Counted from the first letter of the stretch, positions 32,823-45,389 are shown. The stretch is DNA of 64,000 nt from Gnetum montanum (GCA_015680685.1 MNCI01023815.1:386813-450812), one strand, 5' to 3'. Numbers and translations: made by a program. The notes: generated from the letters alone by a model not told the origin.

Positions 32823-35800
32823 ATGGCTCCAAGGAAAGAACGCAAACACCTGGCACTCGCCAAGGTTGACAAAGTGAAAGAAACCCTAGGGCATGTGTCA
32901 CAGGTGCATGTTGTGATGCGAGAGGAGACACCGTTGGCCCGATAGGCTACTATGCTTCCTTTTTTTCTTATGCCTCTGTTATTATTTCTACTTTCCTTGT
33001 TTTTGTTTCTGTGATTTTTGTTTTGCAATCTCTATTTTCTGTCATCGTATTGTCATTATTTTGGCCCTTACACCATCGCTGTTGCTGTTTCGGCCACGAT
33101 GGACATACAGACACTACGCTAAGGTTGCATGCAATGTCACCTAGACTGCCATCACTACGGCTATCATTGCCGCAAAGGCTTGGACGATTTGAGCCACTTG
33201 GCATGCAAATAGCGTAGTGTACAACCCTCAGGAGGGTTTGGCCATGTGTATGATGTGACAGCGTAACACGTGTTCTATCACAGCGTGATGCTAATAGCTT
33301 TGTTAAGCAGATTTGTGGAACGGATACAATGTATTAAGTTTTTCTTTGTTTAAAGATTTATTTTTAGTTTTTTTGTTGCTACGCTAAGCTAATTCTGCTA
33401 TGCTATTGCCTTCGTATTTTTTTCTATGCTATATGCATCAAGAGAATCATGCTACGCTATCTGCTAAATGCTAATTCTACTACACTATATTTGAACTCCA
33501 CTGGAACATGTCGTTAACATTTGCTATTGTGTTATGTAGGGTGGCGCTAAGGTCAATCTTGATTATCCTAGAAATCGTAGGGGTCCTGTGCTACGTAAGT
33601 GAACCAGTGGCCAATGTCCCTCCACCTCATGCACGTGTGGGGCAGCAGGCGGCCTAGTTCTTGGAAGAAGCATAGGACTTTCTGCAAGTTCTCCTCCAGT
33701 GCTTCAGTGTGATCGTTTGGTCACACTTGGTGGAGGAGGTAGCGGCCATCATAACAGAAACCTTGTTGCCTAGGGCAAATCGAGGTGTTTTGAGATTTTT
33801 TACGGATGGAGAAATTAGTAGTGGGTAGGGAGAAGGCTCTAGTCAACACCCAAGAAATTTTAAGCATTTGGCTTGGATCTGAGAGATGCCCAAGTATAAT
33901 TGCTACCATCCATACAACACTTTGTTTATTGCACGTCACATAGGAACGTGCTTCTGGAACCCACCAGAAACCATTTACTGTGCCGACAGGTGAGTTTTAT
34001 AGACATGTTCCGCTACGCTATGCAATGTTTACTACACTAGGAAAATGTTAATAGTGTATTTTTGTTACCAAGTTTTTCATCAACGAGAATGGGCTTCACG
34101 ATGATACAGATGTGTTAACCTTAGCACAGATGGCGTTGCGAGAGTTTTCTTCCGCTGAGAATATGTGCACAGGTGTGATAGGCCAATGCGGAGGTGAGTA
34201 CAAAACTTACCCAACCCATTATTCCAAGCTCTATGACAAATGCAAGAAGTTCAATTAGTTGGATGGGGGATGGGCACCCTTTAAACTGATCACCGTTGAA
34301 GATTTCTTGGTTGATCTTCCACCATTTCCGTCACCGTTTAGACTTGGTAAGCTAAACAGTAAATTACTGCATGTCCGAATGTTGTTCCTATTTTTTTTTG
34401 CTGCTTATGCCTTGTCTAACTTGTTTTTTTTTCTTTTTTATGTTTTTGTGCAAACTACTGTAGCGATGAAGAAGTCCCAGGAGGTGACAGTGATCACCTC
34501 TGGGCATCAGCATGCCAACATCTACTTCGAGTACGGGGAGGTAGATGAGAGCCAACGCTGGTTATCCAACACAGCCTCGGAATCTCTGACCAAGCACCTT
34601 TAGGATGCTCGGCTCATGGATTTGTTCCTGGCCACAAACCTGAGCGTCCCTGCCGTTGAAATGCTCACCCTAGCTGACTCCTTTTCCAAAAAGGCAAATC
34701 GCTTCCACACACGTGTACACGGGTGATCCTTGAAATCAACAACCAGCTATTCGTAGACCTTTTCGGTGTCCCTGCTGATGGTCTCCCCATAGGGTCAAAG
34801 ACCAAGAAAGAGGCGAACCATCAGAGGGACATTGAGGAGTGGCTAAGGATTGCAAAAGGGCAAAAGTGGATCCTCATGGAGAAGGTCAAGTTAAGAGCCA
34901 CCAAAGATGTTTACCCCATCTTTCGTGCCCATGCGTTTCCCAAGGAAAGATTATTGGGATTAAGTAAGCTTGGGTGATGCGGGAGGTCATCGAAGAGGGG
35001 GCCTGCTACAATTGGGCTAGGCATCTTTACAAAGGCTTGCAAGATGAAATAGTCGCACTTCATAAGAAGCATGAATCCCGTTTCAATATGCACCATGCCT
35101 TTTACATAGCCTGATTACGATGTTTCACGGAGTTCTTGGTAGTCCATGAGAATGGAGTCTAGGTTATGTGAGATCGTGACCAGATTTCCAAACCATGGAT
35201 CTGCCAAATCCTCCAAACCACTTGAGCCCAAGATCCCCCAGAAGCTATTGAGAAGTCATTTTCCATGACTACTAAGGATCGGGTAGCCCGCAACTTCCAT
35301 GGCCAGGACAATGTGGGAGAGGTGCCCCCTACTGCTATAGGTAGCGTATCACAGGGGAAACGTCTCATTGCCGAGACGGTGGCCACTAAGTTGTGACAAA
35401 AGAGGTCTCGTCCAGCTGAGGAGCTGCCCCGTACGAATGAGGAAGGGGGGCCATCACTATGGTTTAAGCTACGCAGGATACAGCCTTCCATCGATAAATG
35501 CTCTTCTCTATGTTTGTTTCTTCACCTTTTGATTAAATGATTGCTACTCTGTGCTACGCTAGGCAGTGTAGCATAGCGTAGCACCTATTTTAAGCTAACA
35601 TGGTTTAAGCTATAATGCAAATATGTTTATGTTGCCAGAGGAAAAAGAAAAAGAAGAAGAAGGTGATGAAGAGGTGTCGGCCCCCAAGACGGGGGTGGCA
35701 AATAAAAATGCGGAGGGCCCAGTCATAGAGGAAAGGGCCCCAATCAAAAGGGAAGGAGCTCCTGCCATTAAGGAAGGGGCTCCTATCAACGAGGAAAACC

Positions 35801-37478
35801 CTCCTATTAAAGAGGAGGACATTTTTGGAGATGAAGAGGAGCCTCCTGTGGATGAGAAGGATGCTAGTTCCTTAAAAATAAAGGCTCCAACAAATAAAGA
35901 GGAAGCCCACAACAACCGAGAAGGGACTTCTGCTGGAGATCCCTTTGCTGAATGCAGTTCAGCATCAAGGGAGTGGATGAATGCTAAGGGTGCTACCATA
36001 GTTTTGAGCCAAAAAGGAGGGAAACTGAAATTAGATGCTGGTGAGTTTGACAATATATTCGATAATATGTCGATGGGCAATCCCCCCATTATCACCCCTG
36101 AGGGTTTACTGGGTAGGAGCCCTTACATTGTCGTTTGTGTTACTCACAGCCTTATTGCAGCCCATCTCGATCATTATTGACACGTTTGATTACATGACAG
36201 ACACCATTGTCAATGTTGCAAGACCTCCCCTGATTCACGTGGAACCATGGACCGAGACCCTTGATAAGCTTACGTTCATGCAAGGGGTCATCGACGATAT
36301 GATCAGCCGTCTTAGACAGGTCGATCCTGAAGTGGGTAAATAAAATAGCTATGCTAGGCTATTTGAGGTTTCTACGCTAGACTTCTTGAGTTGCTAACTT
36401 TGCTCCACTAATGTGACTAATGTGCTCTTTGTGTGGTTACAGCCTCTCGACTCAAGTGGGACCCGAAACAGGCATTGAAAGTCGACGTCGTGCCTACATT
36501 CCCACCTGAAGTGGCCGAGGTGCCTCATCGCATATACGACGAGGCTAGCAAATGTGCTTTGCACTCAGCACGCTCTTTATGGGAGTGTAGGTACATCAAT
36601 GAAGACCTATGGAAATAGGTCCAGAGGACTAAGAAAGAGAAGGTTGAACTGAGCGCCGAGGTGGGAGACCTCAAATCTAGGAATGAGTTCCTCCTAGCTC
36701 GTGATACCAATGGTGGCAGTTGATGCACAGCTGTCATAGATTATGCTGGATATTGGACAGCCGTGCGGCTCAATAACGAGGCTACCCGGAAGCTAATAGA
36801 ACAGCGGATGCAGATGGACTTGTTAGCTCAGAAGAACCAGGATTGGAAAGAATATAGTGCTAGAGTTTATGAGTGGGGATAGTCCCAGAAGAACCATAAA
36901 CATATGTATAAACTGGAACATGCCACCTACTACAAACAATATCAGGATGCTTCAATGAAGGTGTTTACCCATGAAGCATTCTTGAATGCCATTGGTGCTT
37001 CTAAAGCTTACAACAAGTTCATGGAGTAGGTGACGGTCACTGAATCTCCTGAACGAGAACTAGATCTTTCCATAGGTGCGTTCGCTACTGCCTCCTTTTC
37101 TCTGGGACCACCAAGATGGATGGCCATTGAAAAGGAGAAAGCTGCTACAAATGTTGAACCAAGTGATAGGTACTGGGCAGATATCATGGAGGAGGAGGTC
37201 TAGAACCGCCTCGAGCTCAGTTTGGATCGCATACTGCTTGAGGCAGACGCGGGGTCATCTCGGGTTAGTCACTTTCTACTATGAGAAGGCTTATGCTCTA
37301 TTCTAGCTTTCATTTGTTACTCTAGCTGACTAACTCACTTTTTACAATGTAGAGTCATGATGAAAACGCAGGGCCCGTAGAGGTAGAAGAGCGCAGTGCA
37401 GAGGAAGACGATGCAGAAGGAAACAATGTGGAAGGCAACGGTACGAGTGAAGATGATGCAGGTGAAGATGACTTATGA
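32823..37478 (+). pseudogene. Multi-exon antisense gene inside Tat-like element
   Basis: Predicted exons: 32823-32903 (MAPRKERKHLALAKVDKV), 33540-33594, about 33701-33989, 34073-34346, 34464 to about 35510, 35639-36335, 36443-37263, 37353-37478 (TGA at 37476). Junctions with clear GT-AG and kept phase: 32904/33539, 33990/34072, 34347/34463, 36336/36442, 37264/37352; the introns at 33595 and about 35511 are less sure. Conserved-looking blocks: IVWSHLVEEVAAIITETLLP, GGWAPFKLITVEDFLVDLPP, VITSGHQHANIYFEYGEVDE, YNWARHLYKGLQDEIVALHK. Then an acidic repeat (REGAPAIKEGAPINEENPP), a coiled coil (about 36620-37030) and an acidic tail. About ten TAG/TGA stops and frameshifts near 34700, 34975 and 36150. 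I do not recognise the protein. Tat elements are known to carry antisense extra ORFs, usually after IN rather than between PR and RT. Confidence 0.62.
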
Positions 37479-37659
37479 CAGCATGGGTTTTTGATTTTTT
37501 TTTTTCTTTTTTTTTATTTGTTTTGCAAAACTGTTGCAAACATTGTTTGATGAAAAAAAAGCTTTGAATGAAAAAGAGAATTTTGGAAAAGAAATTGGTT
37601 TTATGCTAGCTTATGCATTATCTAAGTGATCGGTTTTATGTTTTCATTTTTAATGTTTT

Positions 37660-37872
37660 AGTTTTAGGCCATTTTAGGTCATCGCTAATTTTAGGCCATT
37701 ATAGGCACCTGCTAGTTTTAGGCCATTTTGGGCCATTGCTAGTTTTAGGCCTTTTCGGGTCATTACTAGTTTTAGGCCATTTCGAGCCATTGTTAGTTTT
37801 AGGCCATTTCGGGCCATCGGACGTGATGTAAACAGAAGAAATCTTGCCAGTTTTAGGCCTTAGCGGGCCATG
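37660..37872 (+). repeat. Tandem array, about 29-bp unit
   Basis: Seven or so units of GCTAGTTTTAGGCCATTTCG plus GGCCATT. Core shared with the arrays at 28197 and 32290, same orientation. It lies just past the 3' end of the antisense gene and before the protease, and produces a spurious Leu/Gly-repeat ORF. Confidence 0.85.
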
Positions 37873-38026
37873 GAGAAGTTTAACGTAAATAGAAGATATG
37901 TTAACGGTTTAAAGGAAGTAAGTTTTTGTACCTAGTGTGGATGGATAGATGCGAGGTGAATAAGCGATAACTATACAATGGGTGTTGACAGGGCAGGAAG
38001 CAATAGGGTTGCTATGCTATGCGTAA

Positions 38027-38850
38027 CTACTTCCTAACCCATCGTGGATTGGGTGAGGCGTAAGGCCAAGACGCTTTGCTACGGCCTTCGTCTACATCAT
38101 TGTCCTCCACTTGGAAGGGCAACTCAGCCCACGTGTTTTCATTTTTTGAACCGGCATGTTGAGCCGAATCTCTTGTTGAATGGTTGGTATCTACAGAGAC
38201 AGGCGCTTCATTCTTAAAGGTTACGACCTTTGAGCCTTGTTCCATATCTACATTGTTGATAGCTTGTGTTGCTACCTCCTCACCATGGATTACCGCCTCC
38301 TTGCCTGCATAAGGTAGATGGATCTCCTGATAAATGGGCGAAGAGACAGCCCTAAGTTGCATTAACCATGACCTCCCCAAGATCAGGTTAAACTCTGGCA
38401 TCTCTTTGACCACGATGAACGTTGTGTTTGTGGGGAACTGGTCCCCTGCCACAAAGTCAATGTGGACCATGCCTTTCACCACGACCCATGCCCCATTGAA
38501 TGACTTTAGGCATGATGTTTTTTTGGGTCTAATCTGGTCAACCAAACCTAGCTTATCCACAATAGGGAAAGGGATGACATTTGTAGCGGCCCCATCATCA
38601 ACGTGTACCCTTCAGATCTTATGTTGGCCAACCTGAATTATGATGAACAGGGATGTTGTAGTCACCTAACCTTTCTTAAGGTCTTCCCTAATGGAATCGT
38701 TGCAAAAAGTTAGTTGGGACAACTTTGGTTCTGTAGGCGCGGAAGGAAGCATCACTGAGTGTATCGCTTCTTCTTTTGCTAGCATGTTCTCATCAACCAG
38801 TATTGATGTTAACATGTGAACCAAAGCCTTAATGTGTGCGGTAGATGTCA
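38027..38850 (-). pseudogene. Tat-like aspartic protease
   Basis: Minus strand: VHVDDGAATNVIPFPIVDKL (38610-38550) holds the D-[DS]-G-A active site. Then MVHIDFVAGDQFPTNTTFIV and KEMPEFNLILGRSWLMQL (about 38400-38340), the C-terminal GRSWL motif. The open stretch 38560-38027 ends in an acidic region and TAG. Upstream 38850-38666 (TAHIKALVHMLTSILVDENM) links to gag with one stop. A donor-like CTAG|GTACAA lies near 37940 on the minus strand, which would suit a PR-RT intron. Confidence 0.75.
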
Positions 38851-38859
38851 TGATTAATT

Positions 38860-41800
38860 CATACAGGCTCAGCGTAGTATTTTTCTATTTTAGAGCTTGC
38901 TTGACCTAAGTGAGAGCACTTAAAGGTCTTGGCCACCTTTCTGCTTACTGCTTTTCTCCTCTTCCATTCGTCCCAAGAGACAAATTTCCTGAGGAGAGAT
39001 CATTTCTGGTTTGGGTTCAGATCCTTTTGGGCAAGGTGGCGAAGACTGTGCATGCGTAGCAACGTTATATTTCAGAAACGAGGATGTACATGTAGGGGGC
39101 AAGAACGTAGGCTTGAAAATACCTGGGGGAGTATTTTCCCTCGATGTCTTACCCGTGAAGCGCACTTCTCATTTCTTAGGACGAGAAGGCTATGAAGCTA
39201 TCTTATGCAGGGTGAGGACTGTTGAATGGCTTGGCCTGCTCATAACGAATGGTGCTAATGGTGTTAGTGTACGTAGTGGTGCAGTTTTTCTTGTAGGTGG
39301 TGCAGGGGCAGATGCCCAAGGAACAAGTGGTGCAGGGACGGATGACTGGGGAGAGGCTCTCAAGACAAATGGCTGCTACAAGGTTAGATTAGCTGCTGGT
39401 GGTACTGGTGTGCTACGTTGAGGCACACGAACCACAAACGGCTACTGGGTCGATCTAGGATTATAGTCAACGTCAATGGTGTTGATAATGTAACCGACGT
39501 TGTTAGCATTAAGAGGATCTATGTAAATGTGCAGGGATTGATTCTCAGGACATAATAGGTTGCTTTCGTCTAGCACCAGTTTCCCCTAATCAATCATCCT
39601 TTGGATATCATCTTTTAATGCCATGCAGTAATCCGTGCTGTGACCACATTATTGATGGTAGTCACAGAATCGCTCCAGCCTGAAACCCTTAGGAACTGGG
39701 GGCTCATTGGGCAAAGCCAAAAAGGGGTTCCTAAGGAGTTCGCAATACTGCTGATGTTTCTTGGCTCCCTCCTCTAACATCTGCTTTTGTTGGATATACC
39801 TCGTCACCAGTAATTGTTTCAGAAGATCTGAAGGCTTAACAGGCAACAGGGTATACTTTGAGTGATCTTTATGCTCAAAGTTTGATTTAGGTGGTGTAGA
39901 TGCTTCAGGTGTGGATGTGGAAGGTTGAGGTGCATTGTCCTATTTGAGCATGGGATTAGTTGCAAGTATGGCTGATTTCTTGTTATTCTTGTTATGGTTG
40001 TTGGGTTTGGCCTCGTTCGCCACAACGGCCACTATGGCTATTGCAGCCTTACCCTTTTCTGTGTCCTTCTTCGTGAAGGTGTTCTTATATGTAACGTAGG
40101 CCGGATCTTTGCTTGCCTCAGCCACATCCTGTATGCTCTTACTCTAGGCAAAAGCCTGACTAAGAGTGCGTGGAGCAAGATAGTACAGCTTGGACTTGAT
40201 AAAGTCGTTCACCGCACCCTTAAAGACGGCCAACAAATGGGCCTCCACAATGGGTTCACAGATCTCATTAAGGGTAGCGCTCCAGCACTGTATAAATTTC
40301 TGGACTGGTTCTAGTGGGTCTTGTTTCATGCTCATCAACTGATCTAGCATGACTTCTGGTCTCAAGTTATACTTGAAACGCTTAACGAACTGGGTTAGGA
40401 GCTCCTCTAGGGTTTATATGGAGGAGTGTGGAAGGGCGCGGTACTAGTCCAAGGCTTTTTGTATGCGGCCATTGTTGCATAAGAAGGGACTCGAACCTGA
40501 ATGTAAAAAGATGTGCATTGGGATCACCCTCCCTGTTGTATTTTGTGAAATGGGGGAGTGGCATCCCAGGGGGTAAAGTTAGTGCAGGGACTGCTAGGTT
40601 GATGGGATCATCCTGGTAGAAGTCCATGACTTGTACCGTATCAGAACTGATAGCCTTGAGGCATTTTCTTTTCTCTGTAAGGATCTGGATAAGCTGGAAT
40701 GCTTGATCTAGACCCGGAGATGATGTGGATGATTGGGGAACTGCTAGACCAGCTCCCATCTGTGGCTTGGCAAGGGCAACGACATGACCCATAGGCGATG
40801 TCGTTGGGATGGCCCCTATGAATGGTGCTGCTTGCACTATCCACCACCCAGTAGGTGGTGCTATTGGAGTAGCAGCCGAGGGTTGTGCTATGAAGTAGGC
40901 CATTTGCATGGCCGGTGGGATAGACCAAAGTCCCGTGCTAGGTTGTACCATTTGCAGGACTTGGTAGGTTTGTTGGCTAGCATAGTGGGACATCTACGAC
41001 AGTTGCAAAATAGGAGGAGAAGTGAATGGGGTCCATCATGTGGATGGGCTTGGGCCTGCCGCTAGTGATGGGGCAGGTGTAAATGTAGGAATGGATGTAG
41101 AGACTACATGCAACTGCGAGGTAGGTACGGTGTGAACGTGGGGCAGGGTAGCTGTGAGTGGTGCATGATGCAATACAGGAATGGACTGGGGAACGGTTGG
41201 CAAAGGAGTAGTGGCTAAGAATGAAATAGGGGAGTAGGCGTGTTGATACACCGAGGGCACGGCATGGATACCCGTTGCCGATGGAATTATCAGTTACGAT
41301 GGTGTAGACGTGATCCTAAAGGGAGCAGCGATAGACAACGGGTTCATCCAGAAGGATAGGGTAGAAGGGATTGTGGCAGGGTTGGTTTGACCCCCTCCCC
41401 TTCCCCCTTGTCAGATTGGAAATCCAGTTCTTCCTACCCATCCTGGAAAGCCTTGTCATGGTGAGACGCTGTGTCCTGCAGCTCCCTAGACCTAGTCACC
41501 TAGATCAGCTGATCTATAAGCCATTGATGCATTTGTGTCAAAGGCATGAAAACACCGGGAGTGGAAATAAATTCCTTCCCGTTGCAGTAAGCAACTCGAA
41601 GCTATGTTTGTCTTCGAGTTCTTGCACATCTAAGGGTAGGTTTGCCTACACCTTAGTGCAAAGAAAGTTATATCACTCATGCCGTTGGGTCAAGCCCTCA
41701 GGTGCTCGATTTTGGATCCTAAGGGATCGACGTGGCCCCAACATTGGGCTGGGCAGTTGTTCAACACCTACGATGTCTTGAATTGTGAGGGGAACCTCAA

Positions 41801-41900
41801 CGTTAGAGGTGGTAGCAATGGTTCTTGGGGAAATCATTATCGTAAAGCTAAAAGGGTTTGCAAACGAGGAAAACAAGGAGATCGAAAGGCGATCAAAGAC
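38860..41900 (-). pseudogene. Tat-like gag
   Basis: Minus strand. Start region near 41840-41876 (MISPRTIATTSNVEVPL); a Pro/Ser/Thr-rich part (41260-41040); open stretch 40993-40382 with glutamine/proline segment, then LPPGMPLPHFTKYNREGDPN and AHLFTFRFESLL (capsid N-terminal). Then MLDQLMSMKQDPLEPVQKFI (about 40340-40280), which matches the capsid region of gypsy gag, a Lys/Asn-rich linker (about 40000), and CDYHQQCGHSTDYCMALK (39670-39610), a zinc knuckle variant. The tail to 38920 is Pro-rich and basic. Few stops. Confidence 0.75.
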
Positions 41901-42200
41901 TTTCTATCTTGCAGGATTCCGAAGGAACCGTCGGAGCGACCGATCTACACCACACGATGCATAAACAACCGCAAAAGGATGTCATGTTTACGCTAGTGCG
42001 TGACAAGGTACAAAATGTATGGAAAACTACCATGAAATAAGAGGGTCAAATGGCGATTGGAGGCTTTATGTCCTACAGGATTCCAAAGGAACCGTCGAAG
42101 CGACCGATCTGCACCACATGATGCGTAAACAACTGCAAAAGGATGTCACGTATAACACGGAAAGGGCACTAAAAGGCCCTCCTTCTAGCACTAGAAAACT
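41870..42200. repeat. 164-bp tandem duplication in element leader
   Basis: 41912-41985 (CAGGATTCCGAAGGAACCGT onward) repeats at 42076-42149 with about 10 percent difference; offset 164 bases. It lies between gag and the LTR, i.e. in the untranslated leader. Open frames across it are shadows. Confidence 0.75.
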
Positions 42201-42311
42201 ATAGCGACCAAAAACGTCGGTGGCTAGAAACACCGAGAGGTTGTCAGTTGGACAGTCCTAACCCCGAATCAACGCAAGGGTCGTGCTGGATAAAACGGAA
42301 GCAGAGTTCCA

Positions 42312-43960
42312 TGAATGGTCTGGTCAATCAGACATGGACTTAGTCGGTGTCACTAAACCTTATGTAAACATTTAATATGGAAACAATTCTTATAGCGTAA
42401 AATAACAATTATTAAATGCTAGGAAGCAAAACGATATAGAATGCAATGATAAGCAGGAAAATAAAGCGAACTAGAGTTAAGAAATGCACCGCTTCAAGAT
42501 TACGGCTTTACTTTGTCAAGATGGATATAATTGGTTGCGCAACATTGGGAAGCATAGAGATCCCAAAAGTAACCAGGATGTTCAAAGCAAGCCAATTGTG
42601 CACTTGAACGCAGACTTAAGAGCCAATAAATGCCAAATGCTACAAAGCCAACTTGTCGATTTTATTAACAAATTGCTAACTGTATTTGCCAACTAGGGAA
42701 TTTTTTTTTGCCCACCCTTTGCACAAATTTGCTAACCAAAAATTGCTAAAGTTTGCCAACCAAATTTTGCCAACATTTACCAGCCAAATTACCAAAAGCT
42801 AAAATTTTTGCCAAACACCAAAATTGCCAATTTGCCAACCCTTCGAGCGTTGCTTGTCGAGGTATTTATAGGGCCAGGAGGACGTGAGAAATGAGGTCTG
42901 GATGACACATGTCTTGGACCCACAAGATGTTTACATGTCCATACTGCATGAACATGCAAAGTCAATCATGAACTTGTCACACTGCAATTACACTGTTGGA
43001 ACTAGAGATGTTGGGATCAAGTGTGCCAACGATGCAAACAAGGAGTGAAGCACACTGATGTAGCACAGCTGCTTACTACACTGTGCTATGCTGTGGAGCG
43101 TAGCATGTTGGCATAGTGTAGCTGCTTGCTACATTGTGCTACGCTATGTAGCATAGCATAGCGTCGCCACCAATTCGAAGAAGAAATTTGCATTGGAGTT
43201 AATTGCATGTGCTGGAAGCCTTTGAAGTATTTTGGCTAGTTCTACCTATTTTCTACGCTACATAGCGTAACATAGCATAGCAGCTGGCTTTAATTGAGAT
43301 TTGCATTTAATTTGTAAATGTTTGTTTGAAGATCATGCTAACAATATGCAACCTTTGCTCTTTACAACGTGAAGCTTTTGAACTTGCTAATCCTGCATTT
43401 TAGGATGCCTTTTATCGTTCTTACATCATCGCTACATCGTGCTACGCTATGTAGTGTAGCATAGCGTAGCAGCCAACATAGCCTACTTTTTGCTTAATTC
43501 GCCACTTTTCTAGTAAGAGGAGCTTTGCTGAAGGACTTGAAGTTGAACAAGACAACTGGTTTTAAAGGTCAAAGTGCTTGTCGAGTGCAATTGGAATCAC
43601 TAGGTAAGCTGGGCCTTTCTTTTTACCTTTGCTATATCGTACTACATTGCGTAGCATAGCGTAGCACTTTGTCTTGCAACAGTTTGGTCGCCTGAGCAAT
43701 TGCCTTCTGAGGCCTACTACGCTACATGCGTAGCGTAGCGTAGTAGACTTCTTGACTAGAAAACTTGTCGGACTGTTTTGTTGATCCTGAGCACCATCGA
43801 CAACCCTTAGCATGCTTTCTGGGTGAACTGTCAATCGATACCGAACAGTCTGAACTCAGAGCATCCATTTCCTACCAAACGGTCATGAGGCTACACTTGT
43901 GGAAATGTTTGCCTTGGTTCTAGGACCCTGGTGAAGCAAGAATGCCTTGAAAATTTAGGG
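42312..43960 (-). repeat. Probable 5' LTR of the Tat-like element
   Basis: Minus strand TATA box CCCTATAAATACC (42874-42861). The region upstream (43020-43760) is packed with imperfect palindromes of CTACGCTATG type. A TG after ...CCA at 42309-42313 could mark the inner edge beside the PBS, though the PBS itself is not recognisable. A repeated CCAACC/GCCAA run (42690-42840) lies downstream of the TATA. The outer edge is set only by where gag of the next element starts. No second copy of this LTR is present at the IN end, so the call rests on position and promoter. Confidence 0.5.
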
Positions 43961-44079
43961 TGTTTCAAGTAGTAGAGTTAAAACCAAAAGGAGTAGAAGT
44001 TCATCTCTTTTATCTTTTTTCCCAGTATTTAGAATTAGAAGGAGGTATTCTAGGAATTCTATAACTAGAAGAAATCCCA

Positions 44080-45370
44080 ATATGGCAAATCCACCACCAG
44101 CAAATCCTTGACAAGTGGCCACACCCCTGAGATTCCTTAATTACCATAATATCCCTAAGGTAATTTACAGATATTTGTTTTAGCCTTATATCCCTAGAAA
44201 AGCTTACTTGACTAAAGAGTACATTCATTATTTGAGTTAGCACTAGCACATGCAAATATCAAACACCAAGACCAAGCTTGCAAGCTATTTGTAGCCAATT
44301 TGAGAGATATGGCTCAAATTTGGTATTCTAACTGACCAAACAATAGCATTACAAGTTGGGACAATATGAAGAATCTATTAATAGCTCATTCTATCAATTA
44401 TATTTATCAACAACTATATTTGGTTTAGCTTAAACAAAATGGAATACAAAGGAATCTATTAGGGAGTTCAACATTAAATTCTAGATAATTTGTGACCTAT
44501 TCCAACAACAATATAGACCATTAGATGAAATCCTTAAAGAGACATCTTTGAGTGTTGTTAATCCAAAAATTTCCATATGGTTAAGAAGAACTCCTAATCT
44601 GAATACTTTAAATGATTTATTTACTAAAGCTATTCAATTGAAGAAATAACTAAATTCAACCAATAGTGAAACCATGCAATCCTTAAATGATAAACAAAAA
44701 TTTGTAGTCCCCTTGCATAATATAACTCACTTCAAAATGCTTCCTTCAATAAGTAAAGAATTAGGTGTAGATCTACCATATTAAGAAGAGAAGCAAGGAA
44801 AAGAAAAATTACTTAAGGATCTATCAAAAAAAGTCATAAAGTTAGAAGAAGCTTTAACTAAAGTAAAGATTAAGGAAGAGAAAAACCACAAAAAAACATA
44901 GACATCATGAGGTTAAAATAATAGATTCAGTTAATAAATCTATAGCATCTTAAAACTTCCTAAATATTGAGTCTGATAACAAACTTTCAGACATATATTA
45001 TATTTATAAATATACTAAAAGCAAAAGTTCTTCGTTAATAAATTCAAAAGATGATTTCTTGTCTAATGAAGAATGCAATAATGATGAAGGGTATAATTTA
45101 AGATCCAAAGAGAAAGAAAAATGACTTCTTCTAGACCTCAAAATAGTATTCCTAAATCCACTACTAAACGAAAGGCTTTTGAGTCAAAAGAAAAAGAAAA
45201 GAAGAATTCGAATGATAATAAAGAAGATAAAAACTATCAAGGAAATTTATTGAATATCCAATGGTATAGGAGAAATAACTATTATGGTGAAAATTAATAT
45301 GATTTAATAGAGGATCTTAAATTTATCAAAGCTAATATAAGTGTATTTCAATTGATGCAAATGGGTAGTC
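44080..45370 (+). pseudogene. gag of plus-strand gypsy element, decayed
   Basis: Starts near 44082 (MANPPPANP, then stop). Later fragments: FHMVKKNS/RRTPNLNTLNDLF (about 44580), FVVPLHNITHFKMLPSISKE (44700-44760), LSKKVIKLEEALTKVKIKEE (44820-44880, coiled) and a Lys/Asn-rich C-terminus (45130-45260). No zinc knuckle seen. Its 5' LTR is missing, cut at about 43980 against the Tat-like element. Family inferred from the following pol. Confidence 0.5.
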
Positions 45371-45389
45371 AAAAAAGAAGGTCCTAGAA

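Noticed and set aside
32602-33217. Overlapping minus- and plus-strand ORFs
   Set aside because: They overlap the promoter, first exon and first intron of the antisense gene and show no homology of their own.
35610-36095. 161-codon minus-strand ORF, Ser/Pro-rich
   Set aside because: Shadow of the acidic repeat exon on the plus strand; the plus frame keeps splice phase with neighbouring exons.
37613-37831. ORF with LVLGHFG repeats
   Set aside because: Translation of the 29-bp tandem array.
39011-39421. 136-codon plus-strand ORF
   Set aside because: Antisense shadow of the Pro-rich gag tail of the Tat-like element.
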